From: Mycobacterium sp. KBS0706
GTDB taxonomy: Bacteria > Pseudomonadota > Alphaproteobacteria > DSM-16000 > Inquilinaceae
Length of the DNA: 64,000 nucleotides
Assembly: GCF_005938675.2 (NCBI RefSeq)
Contig: NZ_VCCH02000001.1
Location: 1-64,000 of the forward strand
Direction: 5' to 3'
Shown: positions 51,767 to 60,152 of the stretch, one piece after another
Layout: each line of letters opens with the position of its first letter
Numbering within the stretch: the stretch's first letter is position 1
Position numbers and translations under genes: made by a program
The notes under the pieces: model-generated
The model's database searches: none
What the model saw: the letters and a program-made list of their open reading frames with translations, nothing else
Told to the model about the DNA's origin: nothing

Positions 51767-51975
51767 CCTGGGCACGGCGCCGGCCCGGGGCCCAATGCCT
51801 TCGCGTCATGGTGCCAGATCGCGGGCACATGAAGGGCCGGCGGCCGCCCTCTGCGCGGGGCCCTGGACGACACAATATTCGAGGATCGAGCGGATTTGAG
51901 GCGTATACTGCATACAGACATATGCTGGCGGCGCCCGTCCGCCGGCTGCCCCTCAGGGAGAGAGACTCTGGGACC

Positions 51976-53763
51976 ATGAGCGACCATCGCAAGCTGGTGG
52001 CGATCCTGGCGGCCGATGTGGTCGGTTTCAGCCGGCTCGCCGGCGCGGATGAGGACCGCACCTTGGCGCGGTTGCGTGCCTTGCGCAGCGACCTGATCGA
52101 CCCGACGATCGCCGTGCACCAGGGGCGCGTGGTGAAGCGGACGGGCGACGGGTCGCTGGTCGAGTTCCGCAGCGTCGTCGACGCCGTGCGCTGCGCCATC
52201 GAGGTGCAGCGCGCCATGGTCGAGCGCAATGCCGGGGTGCCGGAGGACCGGCGGATCGTGTTCCGGATCGGCATCCATCTCGGCGACGTCGTCGAGGAGA
52301 GCGACGGCGACTTGATGGGCGACGGGGTGAACATCGCCGCGCGTCTCCAGACCGTCGCGGCACCCGGCGCCATCTGCCTGTCCGAGGACGCCTATCGCCA
52401 GGTCAAGGCCAGGCTGGACCTTTCGGTCAGCGATCTCGGCAGCACCCAGCTCAAGAACATCGCCGATCCGATGCGGATCTATTCGCTGCAGGTCGGCGCC
52501 GCCCCGGGCAGCGATCCCGGGCCGCAGCCCAAGCCGGCCGCGCCCGCTGCGGCGGCGGTGACGCCATCGGGGAAGCCGTCGATCGCGGTGCTGCCCTTCA
52601 CCAACATGTCGGGCGATCCGGAGCAGGAATATTTCGTCGACGGCATGGTCGAGGACATCATCACCGCCCTGTCGCGCTTCAACCAGCTGGCGGTGATCGC
52701 GCGCAATTCGACCTTCACCTACAAGGGCCGGGCGGTCGATGTGCGCCAGGTGGCGGCGGAGCTGGGCGTCCGCTACGTGCTCGAAGGCGGGGTCCGTAAG
52801 GCCGGCAACCGGCTGCGCATCACCGGCCAGCTGATCGACGCGGCGACCGGCGCCCATCTGTGGGCGGAGCGGTTCGACGGCGACCTGCAGGATGTGTTCG
52901 ACCTGCAGGACAAGATCACCGCCAGCGTCGTCGGGGCGATCGAGCCGACAGTGCTGAAGGCGGAGATTGAACGCGCACGCCGCAAGCCGGCCGAGAATCT
53001 CGACGCCTACGATCTCTATCTCCGGGCGCTGCCACATGTATACGCCATGCGTCCGGACGGGAATCTGCTGGGCTACGGACTGCTCACCAAGGCGATCGAG
53101 CTCGAGCCGACCTACGCCCCGGCGCTGGCCTTTGCCGCGTGGTGCCTGGAGCAGCGGCTCTCGCGGGCGTGGCCGGCCGTCGGCACCGACGATCTGGGAA
53201 CCGCCGTCGCGCTGGCCCGCCGTGCCGCCGCCGCCGGCAGCGACGATCCGCTAGCGCTGGTCACCGCCAGTTTCGTCCTGGTGATGGCAGGGCGGGAGTA
53301 TGGCCCGGGTCTCGACGGCGTGCGTCGCGCGGTCGAGCGGAACCCGGGTTCTGGGCACGTCAACTTCCTGGCCGGCACTGCGCTGGTCTGCGGCGGCGAC
53401 CCCGAGGCCGGCCTGACGCTGGTGGAGCGGGCCATGGCGCTCGGCCCGCTGGATCCCGGCTACTACATGATTCTGACGGTGGCCGGGCTGGCCCACCTGT
53501 TCGGCGGCCGCCCCGCCAGGGCCCTGGAGCTGGCCGAGCGGTCGGCAGCGCTCAATCCCGACTGGGATACGGCTTACTGGGCCCTGGTGCCCGCCTATGT
53601 CCAGCTCGACCGCGTGCCGGAGGCGCAGGCGGCGCTTCGCAAGTTCGTCGCCCTGGCGCCCGGGAGCACCGCCTCGGCCATCCGGAACTACCTGCCGGTC
53701 AGGGATCCGCGGTCCCGGGACATGATCGTCGACGGCTTCCGGACAGCCGGCCTGCCGGAGTGA
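51976..53763 (+). CDS. Class III adenylate cyclase with TolB-like and TPR domains
   Basis: A 595-residue cytoplasmic protein. Residues 5-170 form a class III cyclase: metal aspartates D14 (LAADVVGFS) and D58 (KRTGDG), the adenine-selecting lysine K54, and N119/R123 (VNIAARLQ) for transition-state binding, so it looks active. Residues 195-315 form a TolB/FlgO-like domain (IAVLPFTNMSGDPEQEYFVD). From 335 on, tetratricopeptide-type helices follow. GGGAGAGAGAC precedes the start at 51976; the frame is open upstream to 51724 without homology. This architecture is common and multiplied in Rhodospirillales and rhizobia. Confidence 0.88.
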   Translation: MSDHRKLVAILAADVVGFSRLAGADEDRTLARLRALRSDLIDPTIAVHQGRVVKRTGDGSLVEFRSVVDAVRCAIEVQRAMVERNAGVPEDRRIVFRIGIHLGDVVEESDGDLMGDGVNIAARLQTVAAPGAICLSEDAYRQVKARLDLSVSDLGSTQLKNIADPMRIYSLQVGAAPGSDPGPQPKPAAPAAAAVTPSGKPSIAVLPFTNMSGDPEQEYFVDGMVEDIITALSRFNQLAVIARNSTFTYKGRAVDVRQVAAELGVRYVLEGGVRKAGNRLRITGQLIDAATGAHLWAERFDGDLQDVFDLQDKITASVVGAIEPTVLKAEIERARRKPAENLDAYDLYLRALPHVYAMRPDGNLLGYGLLTKAIELEPTYAPALAFAAWCLEQRLSRAWPAVGTDDLGTAVALARRAAAAGSDDPLALVTASFVLVMAGREYGPGLDGVRRAVERNPGSGHVNFLAGTALVCGGDPEAGLTLVERAMALGPLDPGYYMILTVAGLAHLFGGRPARALELAERSAALNPDWDTAYWALVPAYVQLDRVPEAQAALRKFVALAPGSTASAIRNYLPVRDPRSRDMIVDGFRTAGLPE

Positions 53764-53837
53764 GCAAGCCTGCCGCCGCGACGGGCTGCCGGCGGGCTCG
53801 GGTCGAGGCTCCGGTCCAACATTCATAAGCCCAACCG

Positions 53838-53867
53838 ATAAGTTCATGCGCATTGCGCCGGCTAATC
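53838..53867 (+). promoter_or_regulatory. Shared LysR-type box, copy A
   Basis: ATAAGTTCATGCGCATT, eight variable bases, then TAATC. The same arrangement is found at 57206-57235, identical at 23 of 30 positions by hand count and with the same spacing. It ends 30 bases before the MFS gene start. Confidence 0.55.
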
Positions 53868-53897
53868 ACATGCCGCGGCGGCGCCTATAACCAGCGC

Positions 53898-55142
53898 ATG
53901 CTCACCAGCCCCACCACAGACGCGACGAGCGCGAGGCTTCGCCCCGCCGCCAGCGCGGCCCACGACCGCCCGATCACGACGCTGTTGCCGATCATGGCCG
54001 TCGTCCTGATCGCCTTCCTGGTCATCGGTCTGGCGCTGCCCGTGCTGCCGCTGCATGTGCATCAGGGGCTCGGCCTCGGGACCTTCGTGGTCGGCCTCGT
54101 CGCCGGCAGCCAGTTCGCGGCGGCGCTGCTGTCGCGGGTGTGGTCGGGCCGCTATGCCGATGGCCGGGGAGCCAAGCGCGCGGTCGTCGCCGGCCTGCTG
54201 GCCGCGGCGGCGGCGGGGCTGCTGTACCTGCTGTCGCTGCGCTTCATCGGCGCGCCCTGGGTCTCCGCCGCCATCCTGCTGCTCGGCCGGGGGCTGCTCG
54301 GCGCCGCCGAGAGCTTCATCATCACCGGCGCGGTCAGCTGGGGGCTGGCGCTCGCCGGCCCGGAGCGGGCGGGACGGGTCATCGCCTGGATCGGCATGGC
54401 GATGTTCGTCGCCCTCGCGGTCGGGGCGCCGCTCGGCACCGCCCTCTACGCCGCCGGCGGCTTCGCCGCCGTCGCGGCCGCGACGGTACTGGTGCCGCTG
54501 GGGACGATCCTGCTTGCCGCCCCGCTGCCGTCCGTGCCGCCGCCGGGCGGCGCCCGCCCTTCCCTGCTCACCGTGGCCCGCGCCGTCTGGATGCCGGGGC
54601 TCGGCTCGGCGCTCAGCAGCATCGGCTTCGGCGCCATCATCGCCTTCGGCGCGCTGCTGTCCGCGGACCGCGGCTGGAGCCCGGTCTGGCTGATGTTCAG
54701 CGCCTTCGCGGCCGCCCTGGTCGCGGCCCGCCTGTTGTTCGGCCACCTGCCCGACCGGCTTGGCGGAGCCAGGGTGGCGCTGGCCTGCGTGCTGGTCGAA
54801 GCGGCCGGGCTGGCGCTGATCTGGCTGGCGCCGGGCCTTGCGGCGGCGACGGCTGGGGCCGCGCTGGCCGGCTTCGGCTATGCGCTGGTCTATCCCGGGC
54901 TCGGCGTCGAGGCCGTCCGCCGCGCCCCGCCGCAGAGCCGCGGCCTGGCGATGGGGGCCTACACGTCCTGCCTCGACGTGGCGCTCGGCTTCGGCAGCCC
55001 GGCGCTGGGGCTGGTCGCCGGCTGGGCCGGGCTGGGCTCGGTGTTCCTCGCCGGCGCGCTGGCGGTGCTCTGCGCCGCGGCCGTCGCCCTGCGCCTGGCC
55101 CGCGCGGCCCCGCAGGCCACCAACGACAGGATCTCCGGATGA
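53898..55142 (+). CDS. MFS transporter
   Basis: A 414-residue major facilitator with 12 predicted membrane segments. The loop 2-3 signature reads SGRYADGRGAKRAVVAG, with the DGRGAKR turn of drug/sugar efflux members (YhhS/YfcJ-like). The start at 53898 replaces an in-frame ATG at 53853 that would lie within the regulatory box. It overlaps the next gene by 4 bp. With the CMD and ABM proteins it probably exports or tolerates a reactive small molecule. Confidence 0.88.
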   Translation: MLTSPTTDATSARLRPAASAAHDRPITTLLPIMAVVLIAFLVIGLALPVLPLHVHQGLGLGTFVVGLVAGSQFAAALLSRVWSGRYADGRGAKRAVVAGLLAAAAAGLLYLLSLRFIGAPWVSAAILLLGRGLLGAAESFIITGAVSWGLALAGPERAGRVIAWIGMAMFVALAVGAPLGTALYAAGGFAAVAAATVLVPLGTILLAAPLPSVPPPGGARPSLLTVARAVWMPGLGSALSSIGFGAIIAFGALLSADRGWSPVWLMFSAFAAALVAARLLFGHLPDRLGGARVALACVLVEAAGLALIWLAPGLAAATAGAALAGFGYALVYPGLGVEAVRRAPPQSRGLAMGAYTSCLDVALGFGSPALGLVAGWAGLGSVFLAGALAVLCAAAVALRLARAAPQATNDRISG

Positions 55143-55894
55143 AGTCCCTCGCCACCGCCTTTGCCGCCTTGGGCCTGATGGCCGCTCCGGCGGTGCAGGC
55201 CGACCCTTCGAAGGAGACTCTGCGCATGGTCGCCCCCGCCCTGGAGAGATACACGCAGGACACGCTTCTGGACGGCGTCTGGAAGCGTCCGGGCCTGTCG
55301 GCGCGGGACCGCAGCATCGTCACCCTGGCCGCGCTGATCGCGCGCAACCAGACCATCGAGCTGCCGTTCTATCTCGGCTTGGCGCTCGACAGCGGCGTGC
55401 AACCCCGCGAGATCTCCGAGATCATCACCCATCTCGCCTTCTATTCCGGCTGGGGCAACGCGATGGCGGCCGCGGCTGCCGCCAGGGATATCTTCGCCGC
55501 GCGCGGGATCGGCAGCGACCAGCTGCCCGCCGCCTCGCCCGCCCTCCTGCCGCTCGACGAGGCGGCCGAGGCGCAGCGCGCCACGCGGGTCGGGGAGCAG
55601 TTCGGAACGGTGGCCTCGGGCGTCGTGCAGTACACCACGGATGTCCTGTTCCGCGACCTGTGGCTGCGCCCCGACCTGGCGCCGCGCGACCGCAGCCTGG
55701 TCACGGTCAGCGCCCTGGTCGCCGCCGGCCAGGTCGCCCAGATGCCCTATCACCTCAACCGCGCCATGGACAACGGCCTGACCCAGCCGCAGGCCGCCGA
55801 GGTGCTGACGCAGCTGGCCTTCTATGCCGGCTGGCCGAACGTCTTCTCGGCGCTGCCGGTGGCGAAGGATGTGTTCGAGAAGCGCCCCAGGTAG
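55139..55894 (+). CDS. Carboxymuconolactone decarboxylase (CMD/AhpD-like) family protein, exported
   Basis: A 251-residue protein with a Sec signal (MKSLATAFAALGLMAAPAVQA) and two CMD domains in tandem (LSARDRSIVTLAALIARNQ and LAPRDRSLVTVSALVAAGQ). The CxxC redox pair of AhpD is lacking in both, so a non-redox role is likely. Starts are coupled to the MFS stop (ATGA). Periplasmic two-domain CMD proteins of this type occur next to cupin, ABM and SDR genes and have no settled function. Confidence 0.85.
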   Translation: MKSLATAFAALGLMAAPAVQADPSKETLRMVAPALERYTQDTLLDGVWKRPGLSARDRSIVTLAALIARNQTIELPFYLGLALDSGVQPREISEIITHLAFYSGWGNAMAAAAAARDIFAARGIGSDQLPAASPALLPLDEAAEAQRATRVGEQFGTVASGVVQYTTDVLFRDLWLRPDLAPRDRSLVTVSALVAAGQVAQMPYHLNRAMDNGLTQPQAAEVLTQLAFYAGWPNVFSALPVAKDVFEKRPR

Positions 55895-55899
55895 CGCAC

Positions 55900-56280
55900 A
55901 TGAACGCCAAGACGGTTCTCGCCGCATCGCTGCTGGCGCTCAGCAGCAGCGCTTCCGCCGACCCGATGCAGGGCCCTTATATCCGCCTGGCGGAGCTCGA
56001 GATCGACCCTGCCCGGCTGGAGGAATTCAGTGCCGCGATCAGGGACGGGATCGAGACCGCAATCCGCGTCGAGCCCGGAGTCCTGGCGCTGCATGCCGTG
56101 TTCGAGAAGGACGACCCTGCCCGGGTCAGGGTGTTCGAGATCTACACCGACGAGGGCGCCTACCGGACGCATCTGCAGACGCCCCATTTTCTGAGATTCA
56201 GAACCACCACCGAGACCATGATCCGGTCCCGCCGGCTGCTCGACGCCGTGCCGATCATGCTCGGCGCAAAATCGAAGTGA
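55900..56280 (+). CDS. Antibiotic biosynthesis monooxygenase (ABM) domain protein, exported
   Basis: A 126-residue protein with a signal peptide (MNAKTVLAASLLALSSSASA) and a ferredoxin-like ABM domain (IRLAELEIDPARLEEFSAAI ... FEIYTDEGAYRTHLQTPHF). Such cofactor-free oxygenases act on quinones and polyketides; the HLQTPHF motif contains the family histidine. It begins 5 bases after the CMD stop and is the last gene of the operon, converging on the LysR gene. Confidence 0.85.
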   Translation: MNAKTVLAASLLALSSSASADPMQGPYIRLAELEIDPARLEEFSAAIRDGIETAIRVEPGVLALHAVFEKDDPARVRVFEIYTDEGAYRTHLQTPHFLRFRTTTETMIRSRRLLDAVPIMLGAKSK

Positions 56281-56296
56281 GGGGATCCCGGCGGCG

Positions 56297-57190
56297 TCAG
56301 CCCCGATGGCGCAGCGCGTCGACCAGCAGGGCGAAAGCGGCGGAGGATTGGCGCCGGCTCGGGTAGTACAGGCGATAGCCCGACCAGGGCACGCACCAGT
56401 CCTCGAGCACCTGCTGCAGCCGGCCCTTGGCGAGGTGGGGCCGCGCCAGATCCTCCGGCACATAGGCCAGGCCGAAGCCGGCCAGGGCGGCATCGAGGAC
56501 CTCGAAGATGCCGTTGAAGACCAGTTGCCCCTCGACCCGCACCTTGACCTCGCGGCCGTCGCGCTCGAACTCCCAGGCATAGAGTCCGCCATAGGTCGGC
56601 AGGCGCAGATTGATGCAGCTGTGCCCGACCAGGTCCTGCGGCGTCTGCGGCGGCGGCCGCCCGGCGAGGTAGGATTTCGCCCCGACCACGGCGAAGCGGA
56701 TATCGGGCCCGATGCGCACCGCGATCATGTCCCGGGCCACCTGCTCGCCCAGGCGCACGCCGGCGTCGTAGCGCTCCGCCACGATGTCGGTCAGCCCGTA
56801 GTCGATGGCGAGCTCGACCTTGATATCGGGATAGCGCGGCAGGAACCGCTCCAGCTTCGGCCAGAGGATCGACCGGATCGCATGGTCGCCGGCCGTGATC
56901 CGGATGGTGCCGGCGGGCTTGCCCCGCAGCTCGCTGACCGCGGCCAGCTCGGCCTCGATCTCCTCCAGCCGCGGCGCCACGGTGCCCAGCAGCCGCTCGC
57001 CCGCCTCGGTCAGCGAGACGCTGCGCGTCGTGCGGGTCAGGAGCCGGATGCCGAGCCGGGTCTCGAGCTGGCGGATGGTCTGGCTCAGCGCCGATTGCGA
57101 GACGGCCAGCTTCGCCGCCGCCTTGGTGAAGCTCCGCTCCCGCGCCACGGCGACGAGGGCGGTGAGGTCGTCCAGGCTGCCGCGCTGCAT
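56297..57190 (-). CDS. LysR family transcriptional regulator
   Basis: A 297-residue LysR protein. HTH: LVAVARERSFTKAAAKLAVS followed by QSALSQTIRQLETRLGIRLL. The C-terminal effector domain is of the CrgA/DsdC-like group (VEGQLVFNGIFEVLDAALAG). It lies between two operons that carry a common 30-bp upstream box, one ahead of the MFS gene and one in its own divergent region, so it likely controls both and itself. Confidence 0.9.
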   Translation of the reverse strand: MQRGSLDDLTALVAVARERSFTKAAAKLAVSQSALSQTIRQLETRLGIRLLTRTTRSVSLTEAGERLLGTVAPRLEEIEAELAAVSELRGKPAGTIRITAGDHAIRSILWPKLERFLPRYPDIKVELAIDYGLTDIVAERYDAGVRLGEQVARDMIAVRIGPDIRFAVVGAKSYLAGRPPPQTPQDLVGHSCINLRLPTYGGLYAWEFERDGREVKVRVEGQLVFNGIFEVLDAALAGFGLAYVPEDLARPHLAKGRLQQVLEDWCVPWSGYRLYYPSRRQSSAAFALLVDALRHRG

Positions 57191-57205
57191 TCATCGACAC
57201 CGCTT

Positions 57206-57235
57206 ATAGGTTCATGCGGATTATAGCGCCTAATC
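57206..57235 (+). promoter_or_regulatory. Shared LysR-type box, copy B
   Basis: ATAGGTTCATGCGGATT, eight variable bases, then TAATC, matching copy A at 53838-53867. It lies 15 bases from the LysR start (57190, minus) and 58 bases before the DUF2255 gene. Confidence 0.55.
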
Positions 57236-57293
57236 CCGCAAAAGCGGCGTCCCCAGATTTCGGCTCTCGACACCAGCCGCCGGGGACGACGCA

Positions 57294-57704
57294 ATGATCA
57301 CACGCAGGCACAGTCTCGCCGCCATGACATGGCCGATCGACGAGTTGCGCCGGATCGCGACCGCCGACGACCTGCACATCGCGCCCTTCCGCGAGGACGG
57401 GGCCACCTATGGCACCCCGACCTGGATCTGGTCCGTCGCGGTCGGCGACGACCTGTATGTCCGCGCCTACAACGGGACGGCGTCGCGCTGGCACAAGGCG
57501 GCGATGCACCAGAAGGCCGGGCGGATCACCGCCGCCGGCCTGACCCGGGACGTTGCCTTCGCGCCGGTCGACGGGCCGGTCCAGGACCGCATCGACGACG
57601 CCTACCGGGCGAAATACGGCAGCAGCCCCTATCTCGCCGCGATGATCGGCGCCCGCGCCCGCGCCGCCACCGTCAGGATCGTGCCGCGCGGACCCGCCGC
57701 CTGA
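57294..57704 (+). CDS. DUF2255 family protein
   Basis: A 136-residue protein with the characteristic core [39 protein letters not shown] and [15 protein letters not shown]. The fold resembles flavin/deazaflavin-binding split barrels, but no cofactor residues can be assigned. The family is commonly beside SDR genes, as here (26 bases before one). An in-frame ATG at residue 11 is an alternative start. Confidence 0.85.
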   Translation: MITRRHSLAAMTWPIDELRRIATADDLHIAPFREDGATYGTPTWIWSVAVGDDLYVRAYNGTASRWHKAAMHQKAGRITAAGLTRDVAFAPVDGPVQDRIDDAYRAKYGSSPYLAAMIGARARAATVRIVPRGPAA

Positions 57705-57730
57705 ACGCCCCCCGCAAAGGAAAGACCATC

Positions 57731-58477
57731 ATGAGCAGCAATATCGACGGCAAGGTCGTCGTCATCACCGGCGCCAGCAGCGGCCTGGGCGAGGCGACGG
57801 CCCGGCTTCTCTCCGAACAGGGCGCCAGCGTCGTGCTGGGCGCCCGGCGCGCCGACCGGCTGAAGGCACTGGCGGACGAGCTGAGCTGGCGCGGCGGCAA
57901 GGCCCTCGCGGTCGTGACGGATGTCGCCGACCGGGCGCAGGTCCAGGCCCTGGTCGACGTGGCGGTCCAGGCCCATGACCGGGTCGACGTGATGATCAAC
58001 AATGCCGGGCTGATGCCGCAGGCGCCGCTGGAGCGGCTGACGGTCGACGACTGGGACCGGATGATCGACGTCAACCTCAAGGGCGTGCTGTACGGCATCG
58101 CCGCGGCGCTGCCGCAGATGCAGCGGCAGAAGGCCGGGCACATCATCAACGTCTCCTCGGTGGCCGGCCACAGGGTGGGGCCCGGCTTCGCGGTCTATGC
58201 CGCCACCAAGCACGCGGTGCGCGCTTTGTCCGAGGGGCTGCGCCAGGAGGTGAAGCCCTACAACATCCGCACCACGGTGATCTCGCCAGGCGCGGTGGCG
58301 ACCGAGCTGCCGGGCAGCGTCACCGACCTGGACGCGGCGCAGAGGATCCGCGCCTTCTACGACAAGGTCGCGATCCCCGCCGACTCCTTCGCCCGCACCG
58401 TGGCCTTCGCCATCGGCCAGCCGGACGAGGTCGACATCAACGAGATCCTGTTCCGGCCGACCGCACAGGAGCTGTAA
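57731..58477 (+). CDS. SDR family oxidoreductase (YdfG-like)
   Basis: A 248-residue classical SDR. Motifs are TGASSGLG at 13-20, NNAG at 90-93, S143 and Y156/K160 (VYAATKHAV). GARRADR near 37-43 favours NADP. The start at 57731 has AAAGGAAAGACC before it. It is co-transcribed with the DUF2255 gene under the LysR box and is probably an aldehyde, ketone or quinone reductase. Confidence 0.9.
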   Translation: MSSNIDGKVVVITGASSGLGEATARLLSEQGASVVLGARRADRLKALADELSWRGGKALAVVTDVADRAQVQALVDVAVQAHDRVDVMINNAGLMPQAPLERLTVDDWDRMIDVNLKGVLYGIAAALPQMQRQKAGHIINVSSVAGHRVGPGFAVYAATKHAVRALSEGLRQEVKPYNIRTTVISPGAVATELPGSVTDLDAAQRIRAFYDKVAIPADSFARTVAFAIGQPDEVDINEILFRPTAQEL

Positions 58478-58502
58478 GGCCGGGGCCTGCCGGCGCATCC
58501 GG

Positions 58503-58533
58503 ATCGTTCGATGCGCAAACCGCATCGAACGAT
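58503..58533 (+). terminator. Strong hairpin after the SDR gene
   Basis: ATCGTTCGATGCG (58503-58515) and CGCATCGAACGAT (58521-58533) pair perfectly over 13 bp with a 5-base loop, 26 bases after the SDR stop. No T-run follows, so it may act as a bidirectional or factor-assisted terminator, or as a large palindromic protein site upstream of the lactonase-like gene. Confidence 0.5.
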
Positions 58534-58631
58534 ACCCGTTTCGGCTTGGACGGCGGGGCCGAGGCCGTAAGACCCTGCCGAGGGGGGAAGATAGAGGCAC
58601 CGAGGTGCCCGTCGCCTTTCAGGGAGGGATC

Positions 58632-59774
58632 ATGCACAGTGCGTTGCGGGTGCTGGCAGGAGTGTTCGTCATGGCGTCATCGCTCACCGCTTCCGGCGCG
58701 GCGCCGGCGGCGGCGAAGACCTTCGTCTACGTCTCCAATGCGGATGACGGCGACATCGACGGCTATGCCCTCGACCAGACGACCGGCGCGCTGACGCCGC
58801 TCGGCAAGACCCAGGCCGGGCCGAAGGTGATGCCGATGACGCTGAGCCCGGACAAGCGGCATCTCTATGCCGTGATCCGGTCGGAGCCCTTTACGGTCCT
58901 GACCTATGCCATCGACCCCGCCAGCGGCGCACTGCGGCAGGAGGCGACCGCGCCGCTGCCCGACAGCATGGCCTATGCCTCGACCGACGCCACCGGCCGC
59001 GTCCTGTTCACCGCCTCCTATGGCGGCGACAAGGTGGCGGTGAGCCCGATCGAGGCGGACGGGCTGGTGAAGGCGGAGGCGAGCCAGGTGATCCCGACCG
59101 GCAAGAACGCCCATGCGATCCGCGCCGACCGTTCCAACCGCTTCGTCTACGCCACCAATCTCGGCAGCGACCAGATCGTCCAGTTCCGGTTCGACGCCGC
59201 GACCGGCAAGCTGACGCCGAACGATCCTCCCGTGGTGAAGGTGGCGGCCGGCAACGGCCCGCGCCACCCGGTGCTGTCGCCGGACGACAAGACGCTCTAT
59301 GTGCTGTGCGAGCTGTCCGGCAACATCCTCCATTTCGCGGTCGACCCGGACAAGGGCACCCTGACCCTGCTCGACAGCACCGGCACGGTGCCGGCGGAGG
59401 CCGGCCTGGTGCCCGGCCTGCCGCCTGGGGCGCCGGCCGCCACCGACGGCAAGGCAAGGATCTGGGCCGCGGACCTCCAGGCCACACCCGATGGCCGGTT
59501 CCTCTACGCCACCGAGCGCACGACCAGCCGGATCGCTCTGCTCTCGGTCGACCCCGCCACCGGGAAGCCCGCCTATGTCGCCAACTATCCGACGGAGACT
59601 CAGCCGCGCGGCATCCGGATCGATGCCAGCGGAACCTGGCTCGTCGCGTCGGGCGAGAAGTCGGACCGGCTGGCGGTCTACCGGATCGACCAGGCGAGTG
59701 GCGCCCTGACGCCGCTGGGCCGGTATCCGGTGGGCCGCGACGCCAACTGGGTCGAGATCGTTGAGTTGCCGTAG
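58632..59774 (+). CDS. Lactonase family (YbhE/Pgl-type) seven-bladed beta-propeller, exported
   Basis: A 380-residue protein with a Sec signal (MHSALRVLAGVFVMASSLTA, cleavage near APAAA-K) and repeated blades of the KTFVYVSNADDGDIDGYALD and FVYATNLGSDQIVQFRFD type. Cytoplasmic YbhE is a 6-phosphogluconolactonase; the exported form probably opens other sugar lactones in the periplasm. AGGGAGG lies 5 bases before the ATG at 58632. It stands alone between a hairpin and a gene-poor stretch. Confidence 0.87.
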   Translation: MHSALRVLAGVFVMASSLTASGAAPAAAKTFVYVSNADDGDIDGYALDQTTGALTPLGKTQAGPKVMPMTLSPDKRHLYAVIRSEPFTVLTYAIDPASGALRQEATAPLPDSMAYASTDATGRVLFTASYGGDKVAVSPIEADGLVKAEASQVIPTGKNAHAIRADRSNRFVYATNLGSDQIVQFRFDAATGKLTPNDPPVVKVAAGNGPRHPVLSPDDKTLYVLCELSGNILHFAVDPDKGTLTLLDSTGTVPAEAGLVPGLPPGAPAATDGKARIWAADLQATPDGRFLYATERTTSRIALLSVDPATGKPAYVANYPTETQPRGIRIDASGTWLVASGEKSDRLAVYRIDQASGALTPLGRYPVGRDANWVEIVELP

Positions 59775-59978
59775 TGTCAGGCCGCCCGGCATGAGAGCCG
59801 CCGCCGCGGGCTGGAGGCGGCGGAGCCGACCGCAAAAGGCGGAAAAGAGGTCGTCAAACGCAGATGTGCCAACGCCCGGAACGTGCGATAATCGGAAGTC
59901 TGGGCATCCAGGTTGAAGTCACATGTCAACCCCAGCCGACCTCTCGCTTCTTCCGCATCCAAAGGTGAAGCTCGTCCC
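59775..59978. other. Gene-free stretch after the lactonase-like gene
   Basis: No gene, RNA or clear repeat is seen here. The base composition falls from about 70 percent GC toward the lower value of the DUF1326 region, which suggests a junction between older and more recently acquired DNA. Confidence 0.35.
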
Positions 59979-60086
59979 GTGAGCAAAGCGGGCGTGGAGC
60001 GTCGGCTCGCCGCCATTCTGGCCGCAGACGGAGTCGGTTAGAGCCGGCGTTTTCGAGAGGATGGGGCAACCGCGATGGCGGCATAG
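59979..60086 (+). pseudogene. Remnant of a class III adenylate cyclase N terminus
   Basis: From a GTG the frame reads VSKAGVERRLAAILAADGVG, then a stop at 60039-60041, then SRRFREDGATAMAA and another stop. Intact relatives read RRLAAILAADVVGYSRL followed by an acidic stretch, so the tyrosine codon has become TAG and V has become G. About 36 codons remain of a protein of 500 or more. It is a decayed copy of the cyclase type found intact at 51976. Confidence 0.6.
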
Positions 60087-60152
60087 AGGGGCTCATCGTG
60101 AAGAGCCAGCTCTTAAATAGACAAACGTGACGAGCCAGGGAGGATCGCAGGG

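Noticed and set aside
51895..51930. Possible promoter (TTGAGG ... TATGCT) before the adenylate cyclase gene
   Set aside because: The spacer is about 19 bp and both hexamers are weak; not strong enough to list as a feature.
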